Shown here in pieces: positions 1 to 9,825 of a stretch of 64,000 nt of DNA. The position numbers and the translations under genes are program-made. The DNA comes from Alteromonas sp. BMJM2 (lineage in GTDB: Bacteria; Pseudomonadota; Gammaproteobacteria; Enterobacterales; Alteromonadaceae): NCBI RefSeq assembly GCF_027257845.1, contig NZ_JAPVOT010000003.1, forward strand, positions 186,001-250,000. The letters run 5' to 3'. The notes under the pieces are model-generated. The model searched no databases. It was not told the origin of the DNA and was given only the letters and a program-made list of their open reading frames with translations. How positions within the stretch are numbered: the first letter of the stretch is position 1; each line of letters opens with the position of its first letter.

Positions 1-691
1 GATCGTCTTGCTCTAAAATTGCATCAAACTCGTTAGGTTTAAACTGGTAACCACCTTGAGTGACAAAGTCTACCCTGTACCCACTGTTATTAGCAGCTGA
101 AAATTCATGCTCGGACGCGGAGACACGGCGAAACGACTTATCACTATCCTTGACAACATCAAGCAAGGTGCGGCGTTTTAGATTTGCCGCAATGCGAATT
201 CCCTGTCGAGCATCCATTAAAATATCGACGTCGTTTGTAGCCAAATGTTCCGGCATGATGACTGAAGATGCTCGAGCCTCATACGCATAAAGGGCATTTG
301 TTCCAATTAATCGATACGGAATGTTTTGTTTCTGTAACGCTCGTATCACACGCGCTCCCGTTACAGGAAAGCGGTTCAAGCCATTTACACGAATATAGCC
401 TGCGTGGATGGATATCTGTTCACGCAGCTGCGCATCACGTTCTTTATACTCTTGCTGCTGGGATTTAAAACGCAGCATTAATGCCTCAGTACTTGAACAG
501 CGCCGGCCTAGTGAGGTATTTCTACCATGGGAGAAGGCCCTGTAAAGGTACTGAGTACCATTGATTGTTTTCCAATGCATTGAGCCAGCCACTTTCCCAC
601 TGTCAATACGGTGTGCCTCATATTGTGTGAAAAGCGCCTGCGCGTTTACTACTACTCGCGCTTGCTCTGAGGTAAGCTTTCGGTATCCCAT
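1..691 (-). CDS. GSU2403-family nucleotidyltransferase-fold protein (partial, C-terminus off the left edge)
   Basis: Reading leftward from the ATG at 691 gives an open frame that leaves the window, so only the first 230 residues are visible. Residues 128-161 contain the nucleotidyltransferase-like pattern: LIGTNALYAYEA, then TNDVDILMDAR with the acidic pair D154/D156. This matches the GSU2403-type nucleotidyltransferase fold, where the DxD pair would bind metal. A coiled, basic stretch (about 70-95) precedes it. Members of this family are often annotated near toxin or mobile genes, but their substrate is not established. No promoter is obvious; 208 bp of AT-rich sequence separate it from the next gene. 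Fold assignment is moderately sure, function unknown. Confidence 0.7.
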   Translation of the reverse strand, partial: MGYRKLTSEQARVVVNAQALFTQYEAHRIDSGKVAGSMHWKTINGTQYLYRAFSHGRNTSLGRRCSSTEALMLRFKSQQQEYKERDAQLREQISIHAGYIRVNGLNRFPVTGARVIRALQKQNIPYRLIGTNALYAYEARASSVIMPEHLATNDVDILMDARQGIRIAANLKRRTLLDVVKDSDKSFRRVSASEHEFSAANNSGYRVDFVTQGGYQFKPNEFDAILEQDD

Positions 692-899
692 GGTAAGCCT
701 CTATCGAAACCTTGAATAATGCCTATACTTTAGAATACAGCCATTTAACTAAACTTATAATAAATTTATCTATTTTTTAGTTAAACCGTTTATTGACGTA
801 ATCTCGCTTCGCAAAAAATCATTAATACGCCACATTTACCACTCAGCTAACAATTAAATTTCTTAACTATAAATCAGATACTTAAAAATCAAACTCGAC

Positions 900-2033
900 C
901 TACTTAAGCAATGCGATAAGTGCCCTGCCAAGTCTTGCATTTAAGGCGCCGGCAGCAATGGCTTCGGCGGAATTCTCCATAAATTTAGCCGATAAGCTGC
1001 CACCAATTTGATTGGCCACTTCGTCGGTGGCTAAATCAAAAATACCCTGCGCGGCAATGTTTTGCGCCAGTACTTTTAATAACTTCCAGTTACCCGCCGT
1101 ACTTGGGCGTAAGCCGTATACCCGGGCCATGCGACGTATAGTGCGAAAGCTTATCCAGATAACCGCAAAGGTTTGAATAAGGTTATTTGGGCTAATAAAC
1201 GCCAAACTACCGGCCGTTACCGACTCTTTATTCAGTACCTTGTGGGCTTTCGCTTGCACTGGGGTTAATACCGTATCTTCATAAAGCCCAAGCAACTCGC
1301 TTGCCGTCATATCGCTTTGCACTGTTTGCTTGTAGCGCGCAAAACAGTGGGCTGCATAAGAGCCTGTTGTAAAACGCTGTCCATGGGCGGTAAGTACTCG
1401 ATTAACCTCATTAATACTGATATCACTTTGCTTTGCTGCATCCCTTTTTTCTTGCAGCAATGTACGAATAGCAGCAGCATCATTCATTGCGGTATTAACT
1501 TGCTTGTAGCCTCGCCATTCACGAAAACTTAAATAACTCAATGTGCTAACAAAACCTGCTAGCAGTGCGCCTAATACGCCAGTACCAATGGGGTGCTCGC
1601 TCATATTGGCCACTAAGGTGGTGTAGGCATCAAACGTAAAAAAACCTAATACCGACAGCACACCAAATATCAGGGTTGCACTGCCTAACGACACGCCTTC
1701 TTTTTCTACCTCTAAGGTCCAGCTATCGTTTTCTACTTGCGCGGGCAGCTTAGTTTCCGGGGGCTCTATATCTAGGGTTTGCGTCGTCACTTTTGAACGA
1801 TAAGGCGTTTTGTATTCGGTTTTATTTTCAGAGCTGCGGTCGGCTGCTTGATCAGCTTTAGCATTGCCCCAAACGTCGCTATTATCGTAATTTTTACCAT
1901 CGTGTGAATCAAACCCGGCCTCTGCAGCCCTATTTATTTCGGGCTTATTTTTTAAGTGCACAGAGCCTTTAGAAGGTGCATCATCATCAAAGTCATCACT
2001 GGTATAAAACGGGCCTTCGTTACGCTCTTTCAT
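900..2033 (-). CDS. ycjF: YcjF/TIGR01620-family inner membrane protein (DUF697)
   Basis: 377 residues. The first ~110 are hydrophilic and acidic, as in YcjF. Two hydrophobic segments follow (about 115-135 and 145-168), then a helical C-terminal DUF697-like domain (about 220-377) with the typical NNLIQTFAVIWISFRTIRRMARVYGLRPS stretch. It starts at the last base of the ycjX stop codon (TAATG, 1-nt overlap), so the two genes are translationally coupled. In enterobacteria ycjX and ycjF belong to the phage-shock regulon; no psp genes or sigma-54 promoter were seen here. Molecular role is unclear; it probably works at the inner membrane with the YcjX GTPase. Confidence 0.88.
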   Translation of the reverse strand: MKERNEGPFYTSDDFDDDAPSKGSVHLKNKPEINRAAEAGFDSHDGKNYDNSDVWGNAKADQAADRSSENKTEYKTPYRSKVTTQTLDIEPPETKLPAQVENDSWTLEVEKEGVSLGSATLIFGVLSVLGFFTFDAYTTLVANMSEHPIGTGVLGALLAGFVSTLSYLSFREWRGYKQVNTAMNDAAAIRTLLQEKRDAAKQSDISINEVNRVLTAHGQRFTTGSYAAHCFARYKQTVQSDMTASELLGLYEDTVLTPVQAKAHKVLNKESVTAGSLAFISPNNLIQTFAVIWISFRTIRRMARVYGLRPSTAGNWKLLKVLAQNIAAQGIFDLATDEVANQIGGSLSAKFMENSAEAIAAGALNARLGRALIALLK

Positions 2034-3421
2034 TATTGCTCTCCTTTACCCAGTAAAAATTGTAGAAGCCTGTCTAGCCCTTTGCCGGCTAATATCCTGG
2101 CCTTAAAGTCTGCGGGCACCTTTGCATTAGGCACAGGGAAATGCGCCCCCTCTTCCATTTCTTTTAACGCACTAGGCACAGGCTCGAACGTAGATTCAAC
2201 GTAGGCACCATCACCATTTTTATAACGAATTGCCTGCGGCGTGCTGCCTTTGTCTGTTACCTCTATAGCCGACACTAAGAAATGCTCAAACTCAATGGGC
2301 TTGTCGGTAAAGCGAGCTCTTGCACCTTCAGTAATCTGAGTTAGTAAACTCTGTAAATTCTCTCGCTGACTAACGGGAATTAAATCGGCTTTTGTTGCCA
2401 CAAACGCGACTTTTCCTATCTGTTCTTTTTTAAGCACGTTGCGGGAAAACCAGCTACTTTGCCCATATACAAAGGTGTCAGCCAAATGACTGAGGGTTTC
2501 CTTTAACTGATACAAATGCTGACGACTGTGGTTAAGCCCTTCAAACAAATCTACTAAGATAATTTGCTTGTCTGTTTCTTTAAAAATTGACTGCTTTAAT
2601 GGGGCTAACCACTTATCTTGAAACGCCCTGAAATGCTGTTCAAACGCTTTGTACCACGGGTGAGAAACGTCGCTGGTAATGCTTGAGGGCAGTGGCGTAA
2701 AACCGAAATTTTGCCAATCAAAATCGCTGGAATCCAGTAAAAAACTGCCTGGCTGCAGCAAAGAGATTCCTTGGCGCTTAGCTTCAATTAAATACTGTCT
2801 GTATGCATGCACAAGGTGCTGAATTCTCTCTGACGTTGGCGGCTGCTCAAAGTCGAAGCTATTTAATACTTGTTTCCAATCGTGCGAAAAGTGCTGTTGC
2901 GGGCCGCCGCTCAGCTGTGCCCACGCAGAGTCTGACCACTGTGCATAGGTTTTACTTAACATGGGAATATCGGTTATCCACTCACCGGGATAATCGATAA
3001 ATTCAAACACAATATCGGTATGGGGGAGCACATGACGCTTAATTGATGCGGTTTGTTTTAGTCTTACAATAAGTTTAAAACCGAAGGCCTCTTCTGTCGC
3101 CGCAGGCCACTTTCCTTGTTCAAGGGCAGCTAAATTTCCCTGTTGAGGAAAAGGCTTATAGCCCTCTATTGGCTCAATTCTTATATCAAGCACTTGAGAC
3201 GGTGGTAAGTATCGCAATAGCGGTAAGCAGGCATAGCCTTCCTCACTTCTGCTTTTCAGCATAGTGACAAGGCTAGTAAACAGCATAGACTTTCCGCTGC
3301 GACTAAGCCCAGTAATAGTGAATCGATGCGTTTCTTTACTAAAAACATCCGCTAACGTGTTGCTTGTCAGCGACGCTGCTGCCATTGTTTTATCAAACAA
3401 TGCGGCAATATTTTTTTGCAT
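2033..3421 (-). CDS. ycjX: YcjX-family P-loop GTPase (DUF463)
   Basis: 462 residues, the usual length for YcjX. Walker A is GLSRSGKS at 38-45. A hydrophobic strand then FIDYPGEW forms the Walker B/G3-like motif (about 137-144), and a G4-like motif sits in the FVATKADLIPV stretch (about 340). The product is a stress-associated cytoplasmic GTPase of unknown target. It is the first gene of a two-gene operon with ycjF, joined by a 1-nt stop/start overlap. Upstream (3422-3641) lies 220 bp without a convincing gene. Family assignment is firm from motifs and partner; physiological role is not known from sequence. Confidence 0.92.
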   Translation of the reverse strand: MQKNIAALFDKTMAAASLTSNTLADVFSKETHRFTITGLSRSGKSMLFTSLVTMLKSRSEEGYACLPLLRYLPPSQVLDIRIEPIEGYKPFPQQGNLAALEQGKWPAATEEAFGFKLIVRLKQTASIKRHVLPHTDIVFEFIDYPGEWITDIPMLSKTYAQWSDSAWAQLSGGPQQHFSHDWKQVLNSFDFEQPPTSERIQHLVHAYRQYLIEAKRQGISLLQPGSFLLDSSDFDWQNFGFTPLPSSITSDVSHPWYKAFEQHFRAFQDKWLAPLKQSIFKETDKQIILVDLFEGLNHSRQHLYQLKETLSHLADTFVYGQSSWFSRNVLKKEQIGKVAFVATKADLIPVSQRENLQSLLTQITEGARARFTDKPIEFEHFLVSAIEVTDKGSTPQAIRYKNGDGAYVESTFEPVPSALKEMEEGAHFPVPNAKVPADFKARILAGKGLDRLLQFLLGKGEQ

Positions 3422-3641
3422 AGTAGAGGTTATGTCCCGTTTTGTGCGGCTATTAATATCGCTATAAAATGGCTAGTAAACCGCTGCGCGCTGTTATTCA
3501 CAGCGCTTTTAAAGCAGCGTGGCGCGCAAGCAAAAGTCTGCATGTGTAACACGCAGCGTAAACTATCGGTAGTACGTTCTATTAATAGTGGTTCTTTCGT
3601 TGTTAAAAGCAAGGGCAGTGCCAGATATTAACGCGATGCTG

Positions 3642-4403
3642 CTAATGATCTTTGGTGACACCAAACAGCTTTTTCTTGATGCGGTTTTTACTTGAGTGCC
3701 AGTGGTTCTTTGGCTTTATAGGGGCATTATCGATGACATGCTCAAAGTCTATATCACTTTTAGCCGTAGGCGGCACATGGGCACAGAAGAAAGTGTCTAT
3801 AGATGATTGAGCCAGTGTTTTTAAACTTTCTCTGTACTGATTAGGGTGGCAAAGAGGGTATGGTGGAACCAGCTTTCCTTTTACCTTTACCAGCACATCG
3901 GCAATGTAGGCTTGCTTGCTAGGTACGTGCATAACTGAAAGGTCGTGATCGGTATGCCCCGGCGTATAAAGCACCTGCCAATTGGCAAAAATAGGCAACG
4001 CTTGTTTATCTTTTAAAAGTATATCGGGGGCAAGAATAGGGTTGTACCAAATAGACTCTTTCGCTTTGCCAATTCTATCTGCCACCCACCAAGTGAGTAA
4101 TAAATCGATAATATGCGCAGTGCGCCCCCCAAGCCCCTTATACCAAGCTGCGGCTTTAGGATGAGATGCCACCTGCGCGCCGGTTCTCTTACGCAAGCGC
4201 ATTGCGCCACCGGCATGATCGGGGTGCATATGAGTAACGACTATCAGCTTTAAATCGCTTAATGGCCGCCCTAACGTACTCGTAATATACAAGCACACTT
4301 TGTCTACATCCGCGCGGCTGCAGCCGTCTAGTAACAGCAGCCCCTCGTTATCTTCGGCAAGATAAATGTGTTGTATATAACCTGGCAACGTATGAATTTT
4401 CAT
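3642..4403 (-). CDS. MBL-fold metallo-hydrolase
   Basis: 253 residues with the metallo-beta-lactamase signature HMHPDH at 58-63 (H58, H60, D62, H63), a second metal histidine in YTPGHTDHDLSV (about 158) and an Asp in the YIADVLVK segment. This is the pattern of soluble zinc hydrolases of the glyoxalase II/lactonase type, so it probably hydrolyses a thioester, lactone or ester in the cytoplasm; there is no signal peptide. It lies 40 bp downstream of the LysR gene on the same strand, so the two may be co-transcribed. The substrate cannot be read from sequence; the nearby acyl-CoA dehydrogenase hints at acyl-thioester chemistry, but only as an inference. Confidence 0.82.
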   Translation of the reverse strand: MKIHTLPGYIQHIYLAEDNEGLLLLDGCSRADVDKVCLYITSTLGRPLSDLKLIVVTHMHPDHAGGAMRLRKRTGAQVASHPKAAAWYKGLGGRTAHIIDLLLTWWVADRIGKAKESIWYNPILAPDILLKDKQALPIFANWQVLYTPGHTDHDLSVMHVPSKQAYIADVLVKVKGKLVPPYPLCHPNQYRESLKTLAQSSIDTFFCAHVPPTAKSDIDFEHVIDNAPIKPKNHWHSSKNRIKKKLFGVTKDH

Positions 4404-4443
4404 AGAACAACCTAAATAAGCACGTTTCGCATGCTAGCAAAGA

Positions 4444-5376
4444 TTATCTGGTAAGACCAGATTCGGCGAACAACTGTAGCATCAACCCCTTTAACCACAT
4501 AAGGCCCGGCTCACTCTCGTGCTGGCTGTGCCAATATAAATGAGTTTCTAGTGCAGGTAATCCATAAGGTAGCGGCGCAGAAATAAGTTTGTCGTCTGAT
4601 ATTGCCACCGCCACAGAGCCTGGCAGCGTAAGTATGGCGTTAGTACAGGCTACCACATCGGCAGCAGCACGGTAATTTTGGCAGCGCCACAGCGAGGGCC
4701 TATTTACTCCAAGCTGCTGTAACGCTATTTCTTCTACCGAGGCCCCTTTCGCGCGATTAGACACAGTAATATGCCTAGCCTCAAGGTAGTGTTTTTTGTC
4801 TAGTTGATTTACCAGCGGATTGTTGCGATTTATCAATACACGATAGTTATCTCGGCGCAGCATGCTGTGAGATATGGGCTTTGGCACAGCGCGGCCAATA
4901 TCAATGGCCAAATGTAAACTGCGGTTGCTTAAATCAGCTTCCATGGTATCGCGCTGTAAGCGTGTACTTACTATTTCTATGTTTGGCGCTGCTCGCTCAA
5001 GCTGGCTAAGCAAAGTGGGCAACACACCTAACTCTAAAGACTCTTGCATAGCAATAGCAAAACGCTGATGACTTAAAGCGGGGTCGAAATGATTGAATTG
5101 CTCTAGCGCACTTCGTATTTGGGTAAGGGCATGCAATATATCGGGGGCAAGTCGCTCGCAGGCGGCTGTAGGTAACATATGCTGCTTTTCTCGCACAAAC
5201 AGTGGGTCGCCTAGCAACTCCCTAAACCTGCGCATGGCGTGACTAACAGCAGAAGGCGTAATATGCAGAGTTTCAGCAACACGAGACATATTACGCTGCT
5301 GCCACAGGGCTTCGAACACTTTCAATAAATTTAAATCGAGTTTCTCAAACTGCCTAGTATCAATCATTTTCTGCAT
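4444..5376 (-). CDS. LysR-family transcriptional regulator
   Basis: 310 residues. The N-terminal winged helix-turn-helix (about 17-76) has the classic LysR reading MSRVAETLHITPSAVSHAM, followed by the LGDPLFVR wing and then a periplasmic-binding-protein-like effector domain (about 95-300). An in-frame ATG three codons downstream is an alternative start. The gene is divergent from the acyl-CoA dehydrogenase at 5657 across 280 bp, the usual arrangement for a LysR regulator and its target, and it leads into the MBL hydrolase. The inducer is unknown. Confidence 0.9.
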   Translation of the reverse strand: MQKMIDTRQFEKLDLNLLKVFEALWQQRNMSRVAETLHITPSAVSHAMRRFRELLGDPLFVREKQHMLPTAACERLAPDILHALTQIRSALEQFNHFDPALSHQRFAIAMQESLELGVLPTLLSQLERAAPNIEIVSTRLQRDTMEADLSNRSLHLAIDIGRAVPKPISHSMLRRDNYRVLINRNNPLVNQLDKKHYLEARHITVSNRAKGASVEEIALQQLGVNRPSLWRCQNYRAAADVVACTNAILTLPGSVAVAISDDKLISAPLPYGLPALETHLYWHSQHESEPGLMWLKGLMLQLFAESGLTR

Positions 5377-5656
5377 ACCCTTCTTGATAATGCTTTTTTT
5401 ACACCCTCTGATGAGCTGTAAACGACCACACCATTAATCCATCTCAGTAAACCACACTATGAACATCATTCATATATTGCTGGTATTATATTTCATTTCA
5501 TTCAAGACCATTCTTCCACTAAGCTAGGTGTTATCAACAATTAACCGCAGTGGTTAATTACACCAGAGTTTGAACACGTTGAGCCGCACAGTTGGGTTTT
5601 TAGCAGCACCACAGCGGTAACATTTCAGTGTTATATTTAGCTTAATAAGGGTATCC
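5377..5656. promoter_or_regulatory. Divergent promoter region, LysR gene / acyl-CoA dehydrogenase
   Basis: 280 bp between two divergent starts. Near 5542-5556 the sequence TTAACCGCAGTGGTTAA forms an inverted repeat (TTAACC / GGTTAA) of the size and dyad form a LysR dimer would bind. A purine-rich AAGGG ribosome-binding site precedes the ATG at 5657. That the palindrome is the operator is an inference from position and symmetry. Confidence 0.5.
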
Positions 5657-6877
5657 ATGGACTTTTCACATAACGACAAAACCAACGCTTTGCTAGAAAA
5701 GCTCGATGCGTTTATTGCCGAGCATATCGAGCCTATCGAAAATGAGGTGTACGACTTTCACCACAAAGAAAATAATCACAGTGATTGGAAAAGCTGGAAG
5801 CTGCACCCTAAAACAGAAGAGCTCAAAAAGAAGGCTCGCGATGCTGGGCTAGCCAACCTCTTTTTGCCTGATGACAAATTAGGGAAAGGGTTAACCACGC
5901 TTGAATATGCCCCAATGGCCGAGCGCATGGGTAAGTTTTTATTCGCGCCAGAAATTTTTAACTGTAATGCCCCCGACACGGGCAATATGGAAGTGCTTTA
6001 CCATTTTGGTAATGACGAACAAAAAGCCCAGTGGTTAACGCCGCTACTTGCAGGTGAAATACGCTCTGTGTTTGGCATGACCGAACCAGATGTGGCCTCT
6101 TCTGATGCAACTAATATGGCAGCCACCATTATTGAAGATGGCGATGACGTAGTTATTAATGGTAAGAAATGGTGGTCTACAGGGCTTGGTCATCCTAATG
6201 CAGCCTTTACCATATTCATGGGCTTATCTAACCCTGACAACGACAGACACAGCCGTCATAGCATGGTGATAGTACCTCTTGATACCAAGGGAATTACGAT
6301 TAAACGCATGCTAGATGCCTATGGTGATTTTGATGCGCCATATGGTCATGGCGAAATGCACTTTGATAACGTACGCGTAAGTAAAGCCAACGTGATTACC
6401 GGGCTTGGTAAAGGGTTTGCCATTGCGCAGGGGCGATTGGGCCCAGGCCGAATTCACCACTGCATGCGGGCTATTGGTATGGCAGAAAAGTCCCTTGAAC
6501 TTGCCCTTAAACGAGGCCACGAGCGAGTTGCATTTGGTAAGCCTATTATTAAGTTAGGCGGTAACTTAGAGCGAGTTGCCGATGCGCGAATGGCTATTGA
6601 GCAGGCCCGCCTACTCACACTGCATGCTGCATGGAAAATTGATAATTTAGGTGTTAAGCACGCCATGACTGAAATTTCAGCCATTAAAGTCGTTGTACCC
6701 AATATGCTTCAAGACGTGGTGGATATGGCGCTGCAGTTACACGGTGGTGCAGGTATGTGTAGCGACTTCCCGCTAGCGCGTTTTGCCGCTGGGGCTCGTG
6801 CACTGCGTTTAGCCGACGGACCAGACGAGGTGCATAAAGGCATGGTGTCTAGATTAGAGCTTAAGAAATATCAGTAA
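5657..6877 (+). CDS. Acyl-CoA dehydrogenase family protein (ACAD10/11-like)
   Basis: 406 residues covering the full fold: an N-terminal helical domain, a middle beta domain beginning with the FAD/substrate motif FGMTEPDVASSDATN (about 140-154), and a C-terminal helical domain with LHGGAGMCSDFPLAR and the closing GPDEVHKG motif. It should oxidise an acyl-CoA to the 2-enoyl-CoA, passing electrons to ETF in the cytoplasm. Motif spelling resembles the ACAD10/11-type group more than short-chain dehydrogenases. The LysR gene at 4444-5376 is divergent and probably controls it. Chain-length preference is not readable. A ribosome-binding site (AAGGG) sits just before the start. Confidence 0.9.
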   Translation: MDFSHNDKTNALLEKLDAFIAEHIEPIENEVYDFHHKENNHSDWKSWKLHPKTEELKKKARDAGLANLFLPDDKLGKGLTTLEYAPMAERMGKFLFAPEIFNCNAPDTGNMEVLYHFGNDEQKAQWLTPLLAGEIRSVFGMTEPDVASSDATNMAATIIEDGDDVVINGKKWWSTGLGHPNAAFTIFMGLSNPDNDRHSRHSMVIVPLDTKGITIKRMLDAYGDFDAPYGHGEMHFDNVRVSKANVITGLGKGFAIAQGRLGPGRIHHCMRAIGMAEKSLELALKRGHERVAFGKPIIKLGGNLERVADARMAIEQARLLTLHAAWKIDNLGVKHAMTEISAIKVVVPNMLQDVVDMALQLHGGAGMCSDFPLARFAAGARALRLADGPDEVHKGMVSRLELKKYQ

Positions 6878-6904
6878 ATGATTTAGCGCGTGTTGGGCTG
6901 ACTT

Positions 6905-6949
6905 GTATTGAGCTAAGTCGTATTGAGCTAAGTCGTATTGTGCCAACTC
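6905..6949. repeat. 15-bp intergenic tandem repeat, three copies
   Basis: GTATTGAGCTAAGTC occurs twice perfectly (6905-6919, 6920-6934) and a third, diverged copy follows to 6949. It lies between the acyl-CoA dehydrogenase stop and the terminator hairpin. A related 15-bp array is found at 24681-24710. Confidence 0.8.
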
Positions 6950-6989
6950 ATGTTGAGTTGGAACAATCGCTCTAGCAGCCCAAAAAGAG

Positions 6990-7043
6990 AAAATGCCGCT
7001 TTCCGGTGCCTCAATATGAGAACACAAGAAAGCGGCATTTTTG
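6990..7043. terminator. Bidirectional rho-independent terminator
   Basis: A perfect 14-bp inverted repeat, AAAATGCCGCTTTC at 6990-7003 and its complement at 7028-7041, carries A and T tracts on its two flanks, so it can stop transcription from both the acyl-CoA dehydrogenase (+) and the converging TonB-receptor gene (-). An outer pair (CTAGCAGCC / GGCTGCTAG, about 6972-7057) could extend the stem. Confidence 0.9.
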
Positions 7044-7098
7044 TATGTGGCTGCTAGCAGCCACATTATCAGTACTGAATACTTTTTAAGTAAAGCGT

Positions 7099-9825
7099 TT
7101 AGTACGTGTAGCGTGCTTGTACGTAGTACGAACCACCGTTGAAACCAAACGGGCTAGCTTCAGAATAAAGCTGACCTAAGCTCCCCGCGCTTGGGTTTTC
7201 ATCTGGGTAAGTGTCGAACAGGTTGTTAGCGCCCACTACCAGATCAAGGTTTTCGCTATACGAGTACACGGCTTCAACATCAACCAGTACCGTTGCACCA
7301 ATACCGTTAACACCGTTGCCAGTATCGTCCCAACCACCGTAGTAGTTAGCGCGCACTAGCGTTCTAAAGTCGCCTTGGGTGTGTGTCCATGAAACGTTAC
7401 CACGTAGGTTAGGCAGTAAGTCTTCAATGGCAGCTACACGGCCTTCACCAATTGGGTTAAGCGTACCAACATCGTCCACTTCGGTTTCGTTGTAGTTAGC
7501 TGCTAGCGTTAAGCGTGAACTACCGCCCCATGCGTCAAAGCTGTAGTTACCAACCACGTCAATACCGCGCGTGGTGGTATCAAAGCTGTTAGAGAAGAAC
7601 CTGAACTGAGATAGATCGTCTAAGCCAATAAAGTTTTGACGATCGATAATGCCAGAAGAATCAAGCTCTGTTAGCGCTTCAGATACAGACGCATAGCTCG
7701 TTCCGCCACCTGCAAAGTTAAGCGCATCAAGGAAGTCTACGTTAGCACCAAGTGCTACGCGGTTTTCAAGCTCGATGTTGTAGAAATCGACTGTCCAGCT
7801 CATGTCCGCAACGTCTACAGAGAAACCAACTGAGAAGTTCTTTGCTTCCTCAGGGCCTAAGTCTGGACGACCGTTCCCTTGGCTCTCAATGAAATTAGCG
7901 GCTAACTGACCCGCTGCCGATGACAAAGGCAATGTACCTTGGTCGATAAGCACGCCGTTCACATTCTGTGTAGTTACGTTTGTAATATTCGCCTGGCCCG
8001 CTGTTGGTGCGTGGAAGCCCGTTGAATACGCACTGCGAAGACGGAAGTCGTCAGTTACGTGGAAAATACCCGCCAGTTTAAAGTCGGTAGTATCGCCAAA
8101 CTCGCTGAAGTCTTCACGACGAACTGCGGCTTGTAGTGTGAGTGACTCTGTAACGTCAGCTTCTAAATCAACGTAGAAAGCTGTACTGTCTTGTGAGGCA
8201 CTGGTATCGCGGGGGAAGCCACCAAAGCCGTTCGAGCTTGATGAAAACCCTTGGCTTGCCAATGGACCTAATGCAAATGAAGCGGCGTCACCAGCAAACA
8301 GGTCAAACTCTTCTTCACGGTATTCAGCACCAAACGCCACGTTTAAATCTGATTCAAAACCAACGTCTATGCCATACACAAAGTTAAGGTTGAACAAGGT
8401 TTCTGTTTGTTCTTGACCACCTGGGTTAAAGTCACGCGGCGTATCAGGACCTAACGATGCATTGATTGTGTTGTTAATGAAGAAGTCAGTTCTGTTAGAG
8501 CCGCGCTGCGCACTAATGTCGTAATACAGACCTGTACCAACTTCTAGGTCGCCACGTAAACCAACCGTGAACGCCATGTCTTCGTTTTCACCGCCAAAGC
8601 GTGGCACAAAGCCAAACGGAATGGTTTCGATGAATGAGAAACAGTTATCGTCTGCTTGAACCTGTGCAAGGAAGTCTGGGTCTGGGAATACATTACCGTT
8701 ACCGCCAATTGGGATACCTGCAATACAGCTTCCGCCTACCCCTACTCCGTCTAAGTCGCCAACAAGCACTGAGTGCACACCGTTCTCATCTTCCATACCT
8801 GTTAGTGGATCAACTAATGGACCGGCGTAAACACCACCACGCTGACCGCCTTCGGTTACCGGGTTACGATAGAAGAAACCGCCAGTAACCGTACGCTGAC
8901 CATAGTTACCAAACAGGTAAACCTCGGCTGCATCGCTAAACTCATACCCAGAGTTAATGAACACTTTTACATCGTCTTCAACATCTGGTTGCCCCCAATA
9001 CTGAGGCACTTCGTCTGTATACGCGTTAATGGTAGAGAAATCTGACTGTGCTAAGTACCCCGCATCAACCATAGCCGCAACATCGTTGCGAACTACCGAG
9101 CGGATAGTGCCTTCTACGTCGCGAATTTCACCCGTTACGTTTACAAAGCCGCTATCGCCTAAAGAGAAACCAGCGTTAGCAGAAATAGTGTAGTTGTCTC
9201 CGTCACCTTCATAGGTAGAACCATAGTTAGCGCGAAGTTCGAAACCTTCGTCGTCATCGCGAAGCAAGAAGTTGAGCACACCGGCAATGGCATCAGAACC
9301 GTACTGTGATGATGCACCGTCGCGCAATACTTCAACCTGCTTTAATGCCAGTGACGGTATAGCTGAAATGTCGACACCTTGTGCTCCATCAGAAATACCA
9401 CCACCTAAAAATGAGATAATTGAACCACGGTGCCTGCGCTTACCGTTAACCAACACGAGTACGTTATCGGGTGATAAGCCTCGCATGTTGGCAGGGCGAA
9501 CAATGGTTGCCGCGTCGCTTATTGGCTGAGTGTTTACATCGAACGACGGCACGTTGGTGCGAAGCATGTCTTGTACGTCAGAAGATGAGTTTTGACGAAA
9601 CTCGTCACCGCTTATCACATCAACAGGTACCGGAGAATCTGCCGCAGAACGGTTAGTCATGCGCGTACCGGTAACAATAATATTCTCAAAACTTTCTGCT
9701 TCTTCTTCCGCTTCCTGTGCCAATACAGGAGCAGAAAGTGCGGCAAATAATGGTATAGACCCAGCTAGCAGCGCTGAGGTTATACGATTAAGTTTACGAC
9801 CCTTTGTGAAGTTACTTTGGTTCAC
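7099..9825 (-). CDS. TonB-dependent outer membrane receptor
   Basis: 908 residues. An N-terminal signal peptide ends near the LSAPVLAQ cleavage region (about 37). A plug domain follows (about 47-170: IIVTGTRM, MRGLSPDNVLVLVNGKRR, LKQVEVLRDGASSQYGSDAIAGV), then a long beta-barrel ending in the aromatic terminus YYVQARYTY. It would import a scarce nutrient across the outer membrane using TonB energy. The substrate is not indicated: the neighbours are convergent or divergent and share no pathway. The plug spelling (NGKRRHRG, GADGAQG-like) is of the type common in marine Alteromonadales receptors. Start chosen at the ATG at 9825, preceded by GGAG. Confidence 0.93.
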   Translation of the reverse strand: MNQSNFTKGRKLNRITSALLAGSIPLFAALSAPVLAQEAEEEAESFENIIVTGTRMTNRSAADSPVPVDVISGDEFRQNSSSDVQDMLRTNVPSFDVNTQPISDAATIVRPANMRGLSPDNVLVLVNGKRRHRGSIISFLGGGISDGAQGVDISAIPSLALKQVEVLRDGASSQYGSDAIAGVLNFLLRDDDEGFELRANYGSTYEGDGDNYTISANAGFSLGDSGFVNVTGEIRDVEGTIRSVVRNDVAAMVDAGYLAQSDFSTINAYTDEVPQYWGQPDVEDDVKVFINSGYEFSDAAEVYLFGNYGQRTVTGGFFYRNPVTEGGQRGGVYAGPLVDPLTGMEDENGVHSVLVGDLDGVGVGGSCIAGIPIGGNGNVFPDPDFLAQVQADDNCFSFIETIPFGFVPRFGGENEDMAFTVGLRGDLEVGTGLYYDISAQRGSNRTDFFINNTINASLGPDTPRDFNPGGQEQTETLFNLNFVYGIDVGFESDLNVAFGAEYREEEFDLFAGDAASFALGPLASQGFSSSSNGFGGFPRDTSASQDSTAFYVDLEADVTESLTLQAAVRREDFSEFGDTTDFKLAGIFHVTDDFRLRSAYSTGFHAPTAGQANITNVTTQNVNGVLIDQGTLPLSSAAGQLAANFIESQGNGRPDLGPEEAKNFSVGFSVDVADMSWTVDFYNIELENRVALGANVDFLDALNFAGGGTSYASVSEALTELDSSGIIDRQNFIGLDDLSQFRFFSNSFDTTTRGIDVVGNYSFDAWGGSSRLTLAANYNETEVDDVGTLNPIGEGRVAAIEDLLPNLRGNVSWTHTQGDFRTLVRANYYGGWDDTGNGVNGIGATVLVDVEAVYSYSENLDLVVGANNLFDTYPDENPSAGSLGQLYSEASPFGFNGGSYYVQARYTY